A DNA stretch of 64,000 nucleotides. Origin: Eumeta japonica (Eukaryota; Arthropoda; Insecta; Lepidoptera; Psychidae). This document shows positions 23,540 to 34,592 of the stretch, one piece after another. Under the pieces are notes generated by a model. That model had not been told where the DNA came from. It made no database searches and saw only the letters and a program-made list of their open reading frames with translations. The position numbers and the translations under genes are program-made. The DNA is taken from the NCBI GenBank assembly GCA_005406025.1, contig BGZK01000021.1, positions 1,054,001 to 1,118,000 of the forward strand, read 5' to 3'. Each line of letters opens with the position of its first letter. Position 1 is the first letter of the stretch.

Positions 23540-23765
23540 TCTTGCAGTTTGAGTGCCTAGGACCTTGAGTTGTCCACGGCAGCCCAATGTGGGATTAACA
23601 GTGCCAACGACACGCAGTGGCAACTTCCCGTATCTACGACTTGACGCGTTCTTTGAACCACGTAGCACATGGTTTAATTTAATTCACTCGTGGTGAGTAT
23701 TCGAGAACCTGGTACCTCCAAGTTCGTAGACAAGACACTTAACCAGTGGACTAGCGCTGCTCAAC
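23540..23765 (-). repeat. tRNA-derived SINE, minus strand
   Basis: The minus strand starts GCAGCGCTAGTCCACTGGTT and continues to AGGTTCTCGAATAC. The first holds a pol III A box (TAGTCCACTGG, 23743-23753) and the second a B box (GGTTCTCGAATAC, 23697-23709), the latter with a 2-bp insertion relative to GGTTCGAATCC. The spacing is tRNA-like. Downstream, on the minus strand, follows a non-tRNA body. The tail boundary is approximate and I cannot name the family. Confidence 0.55.
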
Positions 23766-24600
23766 AATGTTTTTGCATTCCTTGGACCATACGAAACAAG
23801 TACTGAACACTACCTTGTTGACATGTAACATTTCTGTCCAGTCCTGGACGACGTACTGAGTACATTGACGCAAGTATAGAAGTTCAGATTGGAACATGTA
23901 TAGGATGGGCTCACTTCTGAACTTGTATAGTTCAGATATACGCGCTGGATATTTATGCTCTTCAGGTACAAAATTAAGAGCAAAACTTTACTTAATTTTG
24001 TGCTCCGAAAATTCGTAAAGCCTTCTGAAAGCGGTAATAATCATCAGTATCGAGGTGCGAAGAGCTATCAATATCAAGGTCATGGAACAATGAAAACGAG
24101 GATGCATCGGAACCAACATCACATGTAGCCATAAAGACGACGCACTCTATAGTTGTCCACGGTCGTTGGTACTCAATAATTGAACCCTTCCTTCATTAGC
24201 CTGGTCTCACGCAACAAGAGGAAAACAATCTAGTTTCAGATTAGTAGATTATTTTGTAACGTGTTCTTAGTGTTAAAAAAGACTATATTTAAAATAAAAA
24301 GTCGCCTGTACAATGTATGTTAGCAATATTTTTCAAACAAAAATGTTAGTTCGTCAAATAGAATACTGGGCATGGTTTCCTAAATTCACATATATGAATC
24401 ATTTCGAATTTTAATTGCGGCCATATTAAACTAGTAAATATACTTGTTCCCCTGCAAGTCTAAAGAACACCCACCCAGACTGCGTAAATGTGTATACCGC
24501 TCATACTATACGTGAATATCTTTTTCAAACAAACATTTGTCGAAATTAAATTCTTCAGTTATATTTCGTCTTTCGAATTTCCATAATAAGTTAAATGCGT
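23766..24600. other. Non-coding DNA, probably old repeats
   Basis: Moderate GC content. The phrase GAAGTTCAGATTGGAACATG near 23879 and GAACTTGTATAGTTCAGATA near 23920 form loose repeats. Nothing nameable. Confidence 0.35.
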
Positions 24601-25275
24601 TGATGCCCTTGTTGAGAGTCGTGTTAGGTCTTTATTGCTTACCTCGTCGCTAAGGCACACCCTCTTAGCGCTGTAGCCAAAACTCGCCTTGGGGGTCGAG
24701 CTTCGAGGTCGAGGGGGATTAGGACGCCGAAACCCCAATCCTTGTATTACAAGTTCGGAGATTTACACCTAAAGCCTTCATCTCAGGTCCGATGCTCGTT
24801 GCGGTTATTAACGATCTTTGTCACCGATACAATGACATCGTTCAGGATGCAAAGAAAAAGAGCGTGCTCCCTGAGGCACGAAGAGAGCTGTTTAATATGA
24901 TATAAGTTTAAAAATCGTCCGTATATTTTTCCTTCGTAGTCAGGATTCCAACCATTTGGCATTCTCGAGAGGCAAACGAGCATGCGAGTCATTAGAGAGA
25001 GTACGTAGACACCACCGCCCATGGATACTCGCCCGAAGAGTTAACCGTGCGTTGCCAAACTCTTGAATTCGTAGACGACATCTGATTGACGGGAGAGTAG
25101 GCTGCTGGAGGAGGGATCGTGCTGATAGAAGGAAAAGTGGGGCGATGGAGGATAAGTAAGCCATCGGAACTCTCATTTACAGGACGAAACCTAGCAGCGG
25201 AAGCTGTATTATGTAAGAGTATGTCATCTCACCGGTGGAGTCAGTCACCTGCAGCCGAACTGACCACAGAATGGC
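24601..25275. repeat. GC-rich interspersed repeat relic
   Basis: A 650-bp block with sharp boundaries against AT-rich DNA. Phrases such as GACGGGAGAGTAGGCTGCTG near 25088 and ACGAAACCTAGCAGCGGAAG near 25184 match my memory of a repeat common in moth genomes. Two overlapping minus-strand frames of 78-79 codons cover it without a recognisable domain. Family and polarity are uncertain. Confidence 0.4.
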
Positions 25276-25970
25276 CGTACCACAATTAAAATGATGACAG
25301 ATAAACTCATGATATCTTTCATACGACTATATCGTAATACATAAAATCGTTCAGAAAAACCACAACAAAACTCGTATTAGTCATTTCAAAAGAAATAAAC
25401 TTTTATATTATAAATAAATTAATACCATTAAAATTAAATTAGTGGTAAGTCACTCAAAGCTTTTTAGTACTTTTGTAATAAGCAAAGAGAAAAAGGTGCT
25501 CAGTGAAGACTGCTATTTTCGAAATGATAATTGCTTTATGGAGCTAATTCATAGATTAAGTAGGGTATAGAAGAAAACGACTTTAAATCATAGCAATTTT
25601 AAGAACACTATTGTAATAATATTCTGTATATCTATTTCTGACTTGTCGGTAAAAATTACTTTAAAATCTCAGAAATTTACGAAGCAGGCTGGCAAAGCGT
25701 CGTATTTCATTTTCGTTTTACCTTGTCCATTTCATTCATAAATCAGTGACCGTCATCTGTCTGTCATCCTTCTTTGTTAATCGTTGTCACTTCAAAAGAT
25801 TTTTTTTATTACGTAAATGCCAATGGTGAAATGTTTTGTCACTCATCCACTCGGTTCTTCAGTAGGTCATTTTCAAAAACAATATGCATAGTTTAATTCT
25901 TTTACTTCTCATTATGGAATCCAATGTATTAAAAATATAATAAAAACTATATTATAATAGATCATTATAT
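25276..25970. other. AT-rich non-coding DNA
   Basis: Nothing recognised. Confidence 0.5.
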
Positions 25971-25974
25971 TACC

Positions 25975-26920
25975 GTCTGAGATGGACGAAGTTTCAGTTC
26001 GATTTTGTAGGGTCGGTTTCTAGAAATCTATTTTAACCATTTTCCGAGTGATGTCTAATGAATGTATGAATGGGGGAGGGAAGTGTACATGCGTATAAGC
26101 GTGAGCATGCGCGCGCGCGCGTGTCGGTGTGTGTAGACTCCTTGAAAATTTGAGTTTATTGAAGTATATTTTGAGAAATCTCAAAAATAAAATTTTTATA
26201 AAAATGTTTTTAGAAATAAGTTTTAGACTACTCTACCAATCGCTTCAATTGCCGTAAATTGCATCAAAATCAAATGATTTATTCAAGAGATATAGTTAAA
26301 GAAAAAAATTTTCTAAAATTTTTTTTGCAATGTTTTTAATCGACTGTACCGAAAAATTCCAAAACCTTATTAGCCCTTTTCAATGTAACACAAAGTTGAT
26401 CGTTGCAAACTACATCAAAATCGGTTCGAGTGATATCATAAAAAAAATATCACAAAATTGCGTTTTTTTTTAGAAATAACAAAATTCTTTTTGAATTATG
26501 TTCGGTATTGTTATTTTTTTTTTTTTTCTTTAAGAACTTCGTTGAATGCGTAAAGCGAACCAAAATTGAATAAAATATTCGAAAGTTATACAAATAAAAA
26601 ACCTTTTATTATTTTAACAAATTTAGCTTTTTAAAATAGAAGAGCTAGAAAAGTATTTCTTTGAGCTCAGAGAGCTCGGAACGCACTAAATTTACTGCTA
26701 TGTATATTTTTAAACGCTTTGAGCTTGAAAGTAACCAAAATTTTCAGGAATATACTGCAGGGTCAATCATCTTTCGAAAAAGTCGAGGAGCTGAAAAACA
26801 AATGAATCAATCAAATAAAATCAAAATCAATGAATATCCTGGTATAAATATCATACCAGGAAGTTTTAGAGATGGTCTGCAGGGTGCACCGTTTTTCAGA
26901 TTTTTTTTGTAGAAGCGCCC
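25975..26920 (-). repeat. Iterated-unit repeat family, reverse copy
   Basis: On the minus strand it ends with GACATCACTCGGAAAATGG, TTAAAATAGATTTCTAG, matching GACATCACTCTGAAAATGG, TCGAAATAGATTCCTAG near 48537-48570. It also contains CTCTTGAATAAATCATTTGA-type units and, at its head, the GGTCTGCAGG / GGAAGTTTTAGAGATGG block (26861-26882) that appears near 47070 in the other orientation. A GC/GT alternating run at 26109-26133 corresponds to the CA-rich tract of the 48.5-kb copy. A small hairpin, TCCTGGTAT..ATACCAGGA, sits at 26837-26861. Confidence 0.65.
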
Positions 26921-28821
26921 ACACATTGTATGAAACCTAACAAGAACCACCATCAGCATGTCCAATAATTTTATTGTATTACCCAATATAGTACAATGCA
27001 CAAAACTCTGCCGCTCTGAATTGCCTGCGAATAACACAATGCTCAGATTCAGCGCTCCCCGACCCTGCCTCCTTCCCCCCCGCGCTCATAACTTCTTTCA
27101 CGAGACTCACTAAAAGGTAAGTCAAGGTGAGCTCGATTGTAAAAAGAACCGCCTTGGGACCCTTGGCATACATACTATTGTAAAAGTCTACTTAATTTCG
27201 AATATTTATAATATAAAATATTGTTAAAGTCTAAGTTTTAAGTCTGGCAATAAATAAAAAAAAAGAATACAGCTGGTGGGAGGCGAAGTCAGCAGGCGGA
27301 CAATGAGTTTGCAGGAAAATAAAGATGTCTGATCGTGGAAAAAGGTGTTTTGCAAATCAGAAGTGGTAAGTCCCTATTCTGATTTTATTTATAGTTATTA
27401 GTTATGCACTCTTGTAAAAATAAGTCATTAAATTATGTAATAAAGAAAGTGTTACTTAACACTATTTTAAATATGTCGTCATTAGTCGAAAACGCATTAG
27501 GTATATTGAAAAGTCATAGCAATTGCATTTTAGCTTTATCCATTAACATCCTCATTTAGACACCTTTACAAGACTTTCTCATAATCTTAAATCATAATTC
27601 TGATATTAAATAGCACGATTTCAGACTTAGTTCGGACTCCAATTGATATTTTCCAATATGGCAGCCGCATGAATTCTTGTTGTAACTACATCCAATGTCA
27701 TCATTGTCCAATGGCGATTGTTTGGAATTTTACTGTTTCTTAGAAGTAAAGTGATGATCAGAGTACACGAATTGAAGTTTATAAGTTCCTGTACATATGT
27801 GTGTGTATATCATTAATGTATAGGTACATGTGTAAATATATTTACATTATTGCTATTTCATGCTATCATTTATGTATGATATAAGTCATTAGAATTGTGC
27901 TATCATTTCATTGCTGCGCGCGACTAGTTTAACGCGTGGACTAAACGTGTTAAATACGAAGTGAAAATGGACACGTATATGTGCATATATAATCAAATAA
28001 TAAATACCTTGCACTAGATTTAAGAGTGCAAATAATTAGATATAATCCATGTACTAGATATAAGACCTTTATTAGGTGTAAAAATGTAAACTAAATAGAG
28101 TTATGAATCTAGTATAAAATTGTACATATATTAATCACTGTACGAACTGAATAAAGTGAGATAATAATAATAAATAAACGGCCGCTCTCCTGCTCTGGCC
28201 CTTGTACAGCACGCATTCGCGTAGGTCCGCGCGTATAAATACGGGTGCCAGTGTATCTTACTATCATTACCACTTATATTAAAAATTAATAACGTTTTTA
28301 TCGTTTCAAGAATAATTCACTCGACGGAACCGATATTCACCAATAAAGCATTAGCATGAGAAACTATATTGATACGCTAATACATGCGTGAAGTAGTGAG
28401 ATGTGCATAGTGTACTACTAGAGAAGAAAGCGTTCAATATACACATTGAAACGGAACTGTTGAGTCAAATGCCGATAAGAACCGAATATGTCGAAATGGC
28501 ATGTCGCGACGTGCTTTCAGAACATTTTTGCTCCGGTCCAAGCACGCCATTACATGTTGCACAATCATAAAGCACGTATAGACGTCACGGACCGTTGAGC
28601 ACGCACGTACGCAATGTCTATACATTGCGATGATTAGCGCCGAACTCTCTAATGTTTACAATATTCGGACCGCGTACAACGTCGGTCACAAAGCTGTGTT
28701 ATCTGACGACACGCGGAAGCAACGGCGTTCGTCCCGACCTCGGTTCCGATGCGAAGTTGCGGCGTTGACTTCGCACGTAATAACAATTTTAGAGACACAA
28801 ATGGACCCCAACTCGTACCAT
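26921..28821. other. Non-coding DNA, unassigned
   Basis: Mixed composition. The block at 26990-27170 is GC-richer, and 27240-27370 and 28180-28260 are moderately so. Frames at 28434 (minus) and 28630 (plus) have no recognised domain. Confidence 0.4.
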
Positions 28822-28942
28822 AATTCTAAGCCGCAATTCCGATCTTAAGGCCATTGGGATTATGGCTTAGTGCAATAGATTCTAAGCCACAATCCCGATG
28901 TTAAGGCTAGAACATTGGAACTATGGCTTAGTGCACACTATA
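28822..28942. repeat. Tandem pair of ~60-bp hairpin units
   Basis: ATTCTAAGCCGCAATTCCGA at 28822 and ATTCTAAGCCACAATCCCGA at 28879 begin two adjacent copies; the second has a 7-bp insertion. Each copy starts CTAAGCC and ends GGCTTAG, so each can fold on itself. Confidence 0.75.
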
Positions 28943-30300
28943 GACTGTAATTTAATCATGCAACCATAATTGCGCTTATAATAATACTCGTTTAAAAAGA
29001 AATTCCAGTTTTTCCTTCCACGAATACAATTCATGTGTTTGGATTTAGTGGAAAGACGTAAAATTAGCATTTTTATAGGAGCACGTTTTTTGATATTTGT
29101 GAAATCTATCTACAGTATCAAATATTTTTTATTAGGGCTATTATTACATTATTCTAATTAAATGACCGCCCTACAATATCAAGGTTCACTAGCTGCAACA
29201 AACTTTTCTGTCAGTTTTTCAATATAAATATTTCTTTAAAATTATGCAATACAACAATACAGTTTTGTAACGGCTAACAGTTTTGTTATTTGAGTGTAAT
29301 TACAGTCCGCTTGCTACATAGAAATGTACATGCACGCGAATGCATGTAAACACACCGCAAACAGGCACTCGTGTTTACTTCACGCTAATTACGGACAAGC
29401 GGTTAAATGGCCACTAATTAACAACAAACAATTCACCGACAGAGCGGTCGTCAATGCCCATTTAGCATGCTGCGTGCAATTTACAAGTTAATGCTGTATG
29501 TGAGTGTAACTCTTTTTCTTCGTTTTGACACTTCATGACAACAACTAGTCGATAACAACTTTGGTTAACAGTAACTGCAGTTAGTAGTCAATAGTTAAAT
29601 GTTGGAACCACGTTTAGTAGTTAACATGCGGTAGTTTTTGGAAGAATACCAACACTGCAACGATGGAGTCAAAGTGTTTGTCTAATTCATAAAATATTCC
29701 AATCGTTCCAATAGTTTAAGAATGCTTATTTTTTTATTATCAAGACGATATTTTAAATATAAGGTCAGGGAAATTTTTTTTTGTATTTTGTTTGCAAATT
29801 CAAAATAATTTTTCATCATATTTTATTTACATTTAATTATAATATGTACATGCCATTTTGTTCAAAAACTTGTTGCCATTATGTAGCTTTTACCATAATC
29901 CTATTGGTGTAGAAATTTTGGGATTTCTGATCAATAAAGTGCGAATAATGTTTATGGACCTAATACAGTATTAAGTCTATAAACATTAGGTACAAATTTT
30001 TTTGCGGCTGTGTTGCATTTTTCTCTGTTATGTAATAAAACTGCGAAACATATTGATTTTCTACGTAAGATTCACTGATTTTGGGGGACAGAAAAATAAT
30101 AGAAAAATGACGGGACACCATTTTTCTTCTTATTTTTTTTTACTAAAATGTCATCTATTTAAGTGTCAAAACTATCCAGATGCAAACAGTACAACCAAAC
30201 AGATTTAACTGCAACTTTTTACTTATAAAATACGAAAAAACATTTTTCCCACTTTTTATGATAGTACAACAGAATCCGCACCACGGCAACGTTTCTCTCG
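28943..30300. other. AT-rich non-coding DNA
   Basis: Includes an imperfect inverted repeat, AATGTTTATGGAC at 29947 with GTCTATAAACATT at 29975. A GTTAACagtTAACTGcagTTAGTAG stretch near 29565 is reminiscent of the MITE at 4370 but is not assignable. Confidence 0.4.
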
Positions 30301-30640
30301 CGCTTGACGGCGTCATACGAGTGCACAACTGCGCGTGTTTGATAATGGGTTAATCTGCAGCGGTGATCCGCGGCCGACGGGGCGCGACGACAGTCTGTTA
30401 ATTTTTCACCGGCCTATTCCACACCGGCGTATTTTGGTTTTGTTTTATTTACATCGGAACCGTATCGAGTCTGAAAATCCAAATAATTGCTGTGCATCCG
30501 CAGAGCGTGCCGGTATGATGTGTGTGAGAGTGTATGAAGTGTGTGTGGAATGGCATGTGTGTGTGCTGTTGTTGAAACCATATTGTATGTATATTTACCT
30601 TTTCTTTTATGTTATGTGGTTTTCCTTTTGTTTAAAATTT
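30301..30640. other. GC-rich block followed by a TG-rich tract
   Basis: Positions 30305-30430 are GC- and CpG-rich (GCGGTGATCCGCGGCCGACG). A TGTG-rich tract spans about 30518-30572. The 103-codon frame across it lacks any recognisable domain. Confidence 0.3.
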
Positions 30641-30770
30641 TGTTAAACATATCAGAGTTCTATTAAATTTCCTTCAAGAAAGATATCATTATTACACGTG
30701 TATTTTTTCTTAAGTTTGTATAAGTTTCATTATAAACCATTTGAAGGAGACAGTATTTTTAGTCTTTTTG

Positions 30771-30964
30771 CGATAGCAACTTGCTAATAAAATTTGCCTC
30801 GCACTTCCCGCTTGCTTTGCATTGCTAAGCGTCGGTTCATTCTAAAATAGCGACACGGTCGAACGAAGCTTCGTTCCTGCACCATATTGATATATCCATG
30901 ATCTGTCGGCCGTGACGATATCATAAACGCGTCGAGAAGAGCTTGCTTTAAATTTTGCTGTCAT
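30771..30964 (-). pseudogene. mariner transposase fragment beside the satellite
   Basis: The minus strand from 30964 reads MTAKFKASSSRRVYDIVTAD, then RSWIYQYGAGTKLRSTVSLF, a stop, then NEPTLSNAKQAGSARQ. This is the segment around the first catalytic aspartate of mariner transposases; the usual text is VTGDESWIYQY. The aspartate is kept (TADRSW), but the neighbouring glycine and glutamate are changed. It is close to the relic at 15.6-16.2 kb (KFKADSSRRAYVVVTVDESW) and probably the same subfamily. Weak similarity continues to about 31005 (AWIRV..LCRN), where the satellite begins, so the array seems to cut off the N-terminal part of the gene. No TIRs are found. Confidence 0.75.
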
Positions 30965-31004
30965 GTTACGGCACAATCACACGCGAATCCAAGCCTGCCT
31001 CAAA

Positions 31005-32505
31005 CCGCGTACGGAATATGCGTTTGGGTATGCGTGGACTAGTCACGCGTACCCTGGAACGCACAGTCCGTACGCGGCTTACAACGAATGTATACGCGTA
31101 GCAACACATATGGATAGTGCATTCCAGGGCACGCGTAGCTTGCGTACCCTGGAACGCACAGTCCGTACGCGGCTTACAACGAATGTATACGCGTAGCAAC
31201 ACATATGGATAGTGCATTCCAGGGCACGCGTAGCTTGCGTACCCTGGAACGCACAGTCCGTACGCGGCTTACAACGAATGTATACGCGTAGCAACACATA
31301 TGGATAGTGCATTCCAGGGCGCGTAGCTTGCGTACCCTGGAACGCACAGTCCATACGCGGCTTACAACGAATGTATACGCGTAGCAACACATATGGATAG
31401 TGCATTCCAGGGCGCGTAGCTTGCGTACCCTGGAACGCACAGTCCATACGCGGCTTACAACGAATGTATACGCGTAGCAACACATATGGATAGTGCATTC
31501 CAGGGCACGCGTAGCTTGCGTACCCTGGAACGCACAGTCCATACGCGGCTTACAACGAATGTATACGCGTAGCAACACATATGGATAGTGCATTCCAGGG
31601 CGCGTAGCTTGCGTACCCTGGAACGCACAGTCCATACGCGGCTTACAACGAATGTATACGCGTAGCAACACATATGGATAGTGCATTCAGGGCACGCGTA
31701 GCTTGCGTACCCTGGAACGCACAGTCCATACGCGGCAACGAATGTATACGCGTAGCAACACATATGGATAGTGCATTCCAGGGCACGCGTAGCTTGCGTA
31801 CCCTGGAACGCACAGTCCATACGCGGCTTACAACGAATGTATACGCGTAGCAACACATATGGATAGTGCATTCCAGGGCACGCGTAGCTTGCGTACCCTG
31901 GAACGCACAGTCCATACGCGGCTTACAACGAATGTATACGCGTAGCAACACATATGGATAGTGCATTCCAGGGCACGCGTAGCTTGCGTACCCTGGAACG
32001 CACAGTCCATACGCGGCTTACAACGAATGTATACGCGTAGCAACACATATGGATAGTGCATTCCAGGGCACGCGTAGCTTGCGTACCCTGGAACGCACAG
32101 TCCATACGCGGCTTACAACGAATGTATACGCGTAGCAACACGTATGGATAGTGCATTCTAGGGCACGCGTGGCTTGCATACCCTGGAACGCACAGTCCAT
32201 ACGCGGCTTACAACGAATGTGTACGCATAGCAACACGTATGGATAGTGCATTCCAGGGCACGCGTGGCTTGGGTACCCTGGAATGCACAGTCCATACGCG
32301 GCTTACAACGAATGTGTACGCATAGCAACACGTATGGATAGTGCATTCCAGGGCACGCGTGGCTTGGGTACCCTGGAATGCACAGTCCATACGCGGCTTA
32401 TAACGAATGTGTACGTGTAGCAATACGTACGGATAGTGCATTCTAGGGTACACGTGACCAAGTCACGGGTACCTAGAACATATAGTCCACACGCGACTTT
32501 AGACT
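31005..32505. repeat. ~95-bp satellite array, about 16 units, each an inverted repeat
   Basis: GTACCCTGGAACGCACAGTC-type starts occur at 31049, 31144, 31239, 31332, 31425, 31520, 31613, 31707, 31798, 31893, 31988, 32083, 32178, 32273, 32368 and about 32469, so the spacing is 91-95 bp, with about 101 for the last step. Within each unit CCCTGGAA(c/t)GCAC at the start pairs with GTGCATTCCAGGG near the end, giving imperfect ~23-bp arms. Middle units are almost identical; the right-hand four or five units and the left edge are more diverged. The many overlapping minus-strand frames repeating MHYPYVLLRVYIRCKPR are artefacts of the array. Confidence 0.95.
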
Positions 32506-32549
32506 GTCTGATGACAAGTGTAAAATTATCGTATTTGGTTGGCGTAAAA

Positions 32550-32780
32550 TGCACGATTGGCGCAGTCGGCAGTGATCCTGCTTGTTGCGCTTGGGGCGTG
32601 GGTTCGATTTCCGAACAAGAAAAAATTTTTATATTTGATTAAAAAATAATGTTTGTCTTGAGTCTGGACGTTTCTATGTATTGTATGTATATCTGTTACC
32701 CATAGTACAAGCCTCGTTGCATAGTCTGGGATCAGATAGTGCTGTGTATATATGTATCCGAAGATATTATTACATGTAAT
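32550..32780 (+). repeat. tRNA-derived lepidopteran-type SINE
   Basis: It opens with GATTGGCGCAGTCGGCAGTG and has GTGGGTTCGATTTCC at 32599-32613, which fit pol III A and B boxes. The following body has AATGTTTGTCTTGAGTCTGG and TTACCCATAGTACAAGC, similar to a SINE I recall from many moth and butterfly genomes (TGGCGCAGtgGGCAGcGACC head, TACCCATAACACAAGC body). It lies about 45 bp beyond the satellite. Ends are approximate. Confidence 0.75.
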
Positions 32781-33650
32781 TCGTTTATTTTCCTGAATTA
32801 CTCTGTCCACTACCCACAACCACTGCTTTGTTCGTCCGTAAAAGTTACTCGACATTTGGTAAGTTGATAGCTAGCGGTCGCTTCATCAAAGTTTTTATCG
32901 TCGTACTCTATTCAATGTGTTCCAAATGATTTTTCTGGTTTTCAAGAGCGATAGTGATGATATTCTGGATCATCATGGACACAGCGTCATCTGTCGATTT
33001 TAAAAAGACGCAGGCATTCATTAGATATGCATGCACGCGGAGCAATGGGTGAAAGCTAGTATATTAATAAATTTCATATGTATCCTCTTCAAATTATCAT
33101 TAAGTAACGCACTCCCTTGACAAACGTCAATTCGACAACACCACGTGTTTGACACACCTGTTCCGATTTGCCTTTTTATTAAAGTTTTCTGTCCAGTCAC
33201 CTTTCCAAAAAGTTGCACGTGTTGCGTACGCATTCACGTGTGTATGGGGGACGCTAACAGCGCGCTTTTATTGAGGGATAAGCTTTTGCTAATCTTTTTT
33301 AATGCGAAACGCTTTGAAGGTAGTCTTTTTTGGACCGATTCATTTTAAATTTGGTTTTCGTTTAGATAATAACTTATGCCTATTAGTTTGAATTTTGATT
33401 CAGTGTGAAGTAGCTATTTTTGTATTCTCCTTTGAAATTAATATGACTTTTTAAATTTTAAGTATTATTGTCAAATATATGACTGTAGAATTATAATAAT
33501 ATTTTTTCTATATAATTATATTTCTAAATTGGGAATAAACAGTTGTCGGTAGGAATGTTAAATATCTACTAAAATACTGTATAAAGAATTTAATTTACCA
33601 CGAAATATTACATATTATATTTTTGAACAATGTGTTTTGACATAAAGATT
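32781..33650. other. Non-coding DNA, unassigned
   Basis: No gene or identifiable repeat is seen. Confidence 0.4.
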
Positions 33651-33659
33651 CTACATTGT

Positions 33660-33714
33660 AAGTTTGGAACAATATTTCAAATGTACTATATATTTGAAAT
33701 ATTGTTTCAAACTT
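33660..33714. repeat. 23-bp-arm palindrome
   Basis: AAGTTTGGAACAATATTTCA at 33660 pairs with the complement of the sequence ending at 33714, with one mismatch in 23 bp and a 9-nt loop. Confidence 0.85.
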
Positions 33715-34540
33715 GATACATCTATATTAAATTGATTTCTGAGAAAACGTAAGCGTGATAATAGAAATTAAATATTATTTATCATATTATAGTATAGTCA
33801 CAAAAGTTAAGAAACTTCAACTACAAAAATAATCTTTAAAAAAGCATTAACATACAAGATTTTTCGATGAGAGACAATGGTCACTGAATTATGGAACCGT
33901 AGGTGTTTATTTGCGACCTGTCAAACTTTTATTCAAGAGCCTAGTATCAATTAAATTATATTCCAAATCTGAACAATTTAATGCACATTGTCTCGTAACA
34001 GAACATCTAGCTTGTTTAATTTTTTAGTTGTTTTAGTAACATACGTAATCATCGCACGCTTGGTAAGCATCCATACAGAATTTGCTACAATTCACCATAA
34101 TAAACAACAAAATATTATGTAGACACTTACATAATTTATCTTTCATCGAGCAATGATACTTTTTAACTTCCCGCAAAGAAAACGGAATAGTTTCCTAAAA
34201 TTATAGAAATTATTTATTTTAGTATGATTCTCCAAATTGGTTTCAAAATTGAAGCTAAATTCACAGAAATTATATGCTTCAATATATGAGGTTCATGTAA
34301 AAGTATCGGGTGCGGCATTTGGATAGTTAAATTAGAGAACGTGTTGGTAGCATGTTGTACTTATGCAACGGAAGATCAAATCAAAATTCTTTCATTGTAT
34401 CGATAATTATTAGGTCATTAGACCTATGGATATCCATATAGTCGATAATGTCATTTTAAAATTGACACGGTTAGCATAGAGTCGGCAGCCATTGCTAGAC
34501 CATAGAGAATCGTCAGAAAGGCGGGGTATGCTATATAACA

Positions 34541-34545
<5 letters not shown>
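33715..34545. other. AT-rich non-coding DNA
   Basis: Nothing recognised. Confidence 0.5.

Positions 34546-34590
<45 letters not shown>
34546..34590. repeat. (TA)n microsatellite
   Basis: A TG start followed by an uninterrupted run of about 20 TA dinucleotides. Confidence 0.95.

Positions 34591-34592
<2 letters not shown>

Noticed and set aside
31005..32505. CRISPR-like array
   Set aside because: Whole units are near-identical with no variable spacers, so this is a satellite.
30963..32554. Many overlapping frames of 62-170 codons repeating MHYPYVLLRVYIRCKPR
   Set aside because: They are produced by a ~95-bp satellite read in shifting frames; frame changes between units and lack of any domain argue against a protein.
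34546..34590. Peptide MYIYIYIYIY from the minus strand
   Set aside because: It is simply the translation of a TA microsatellite.
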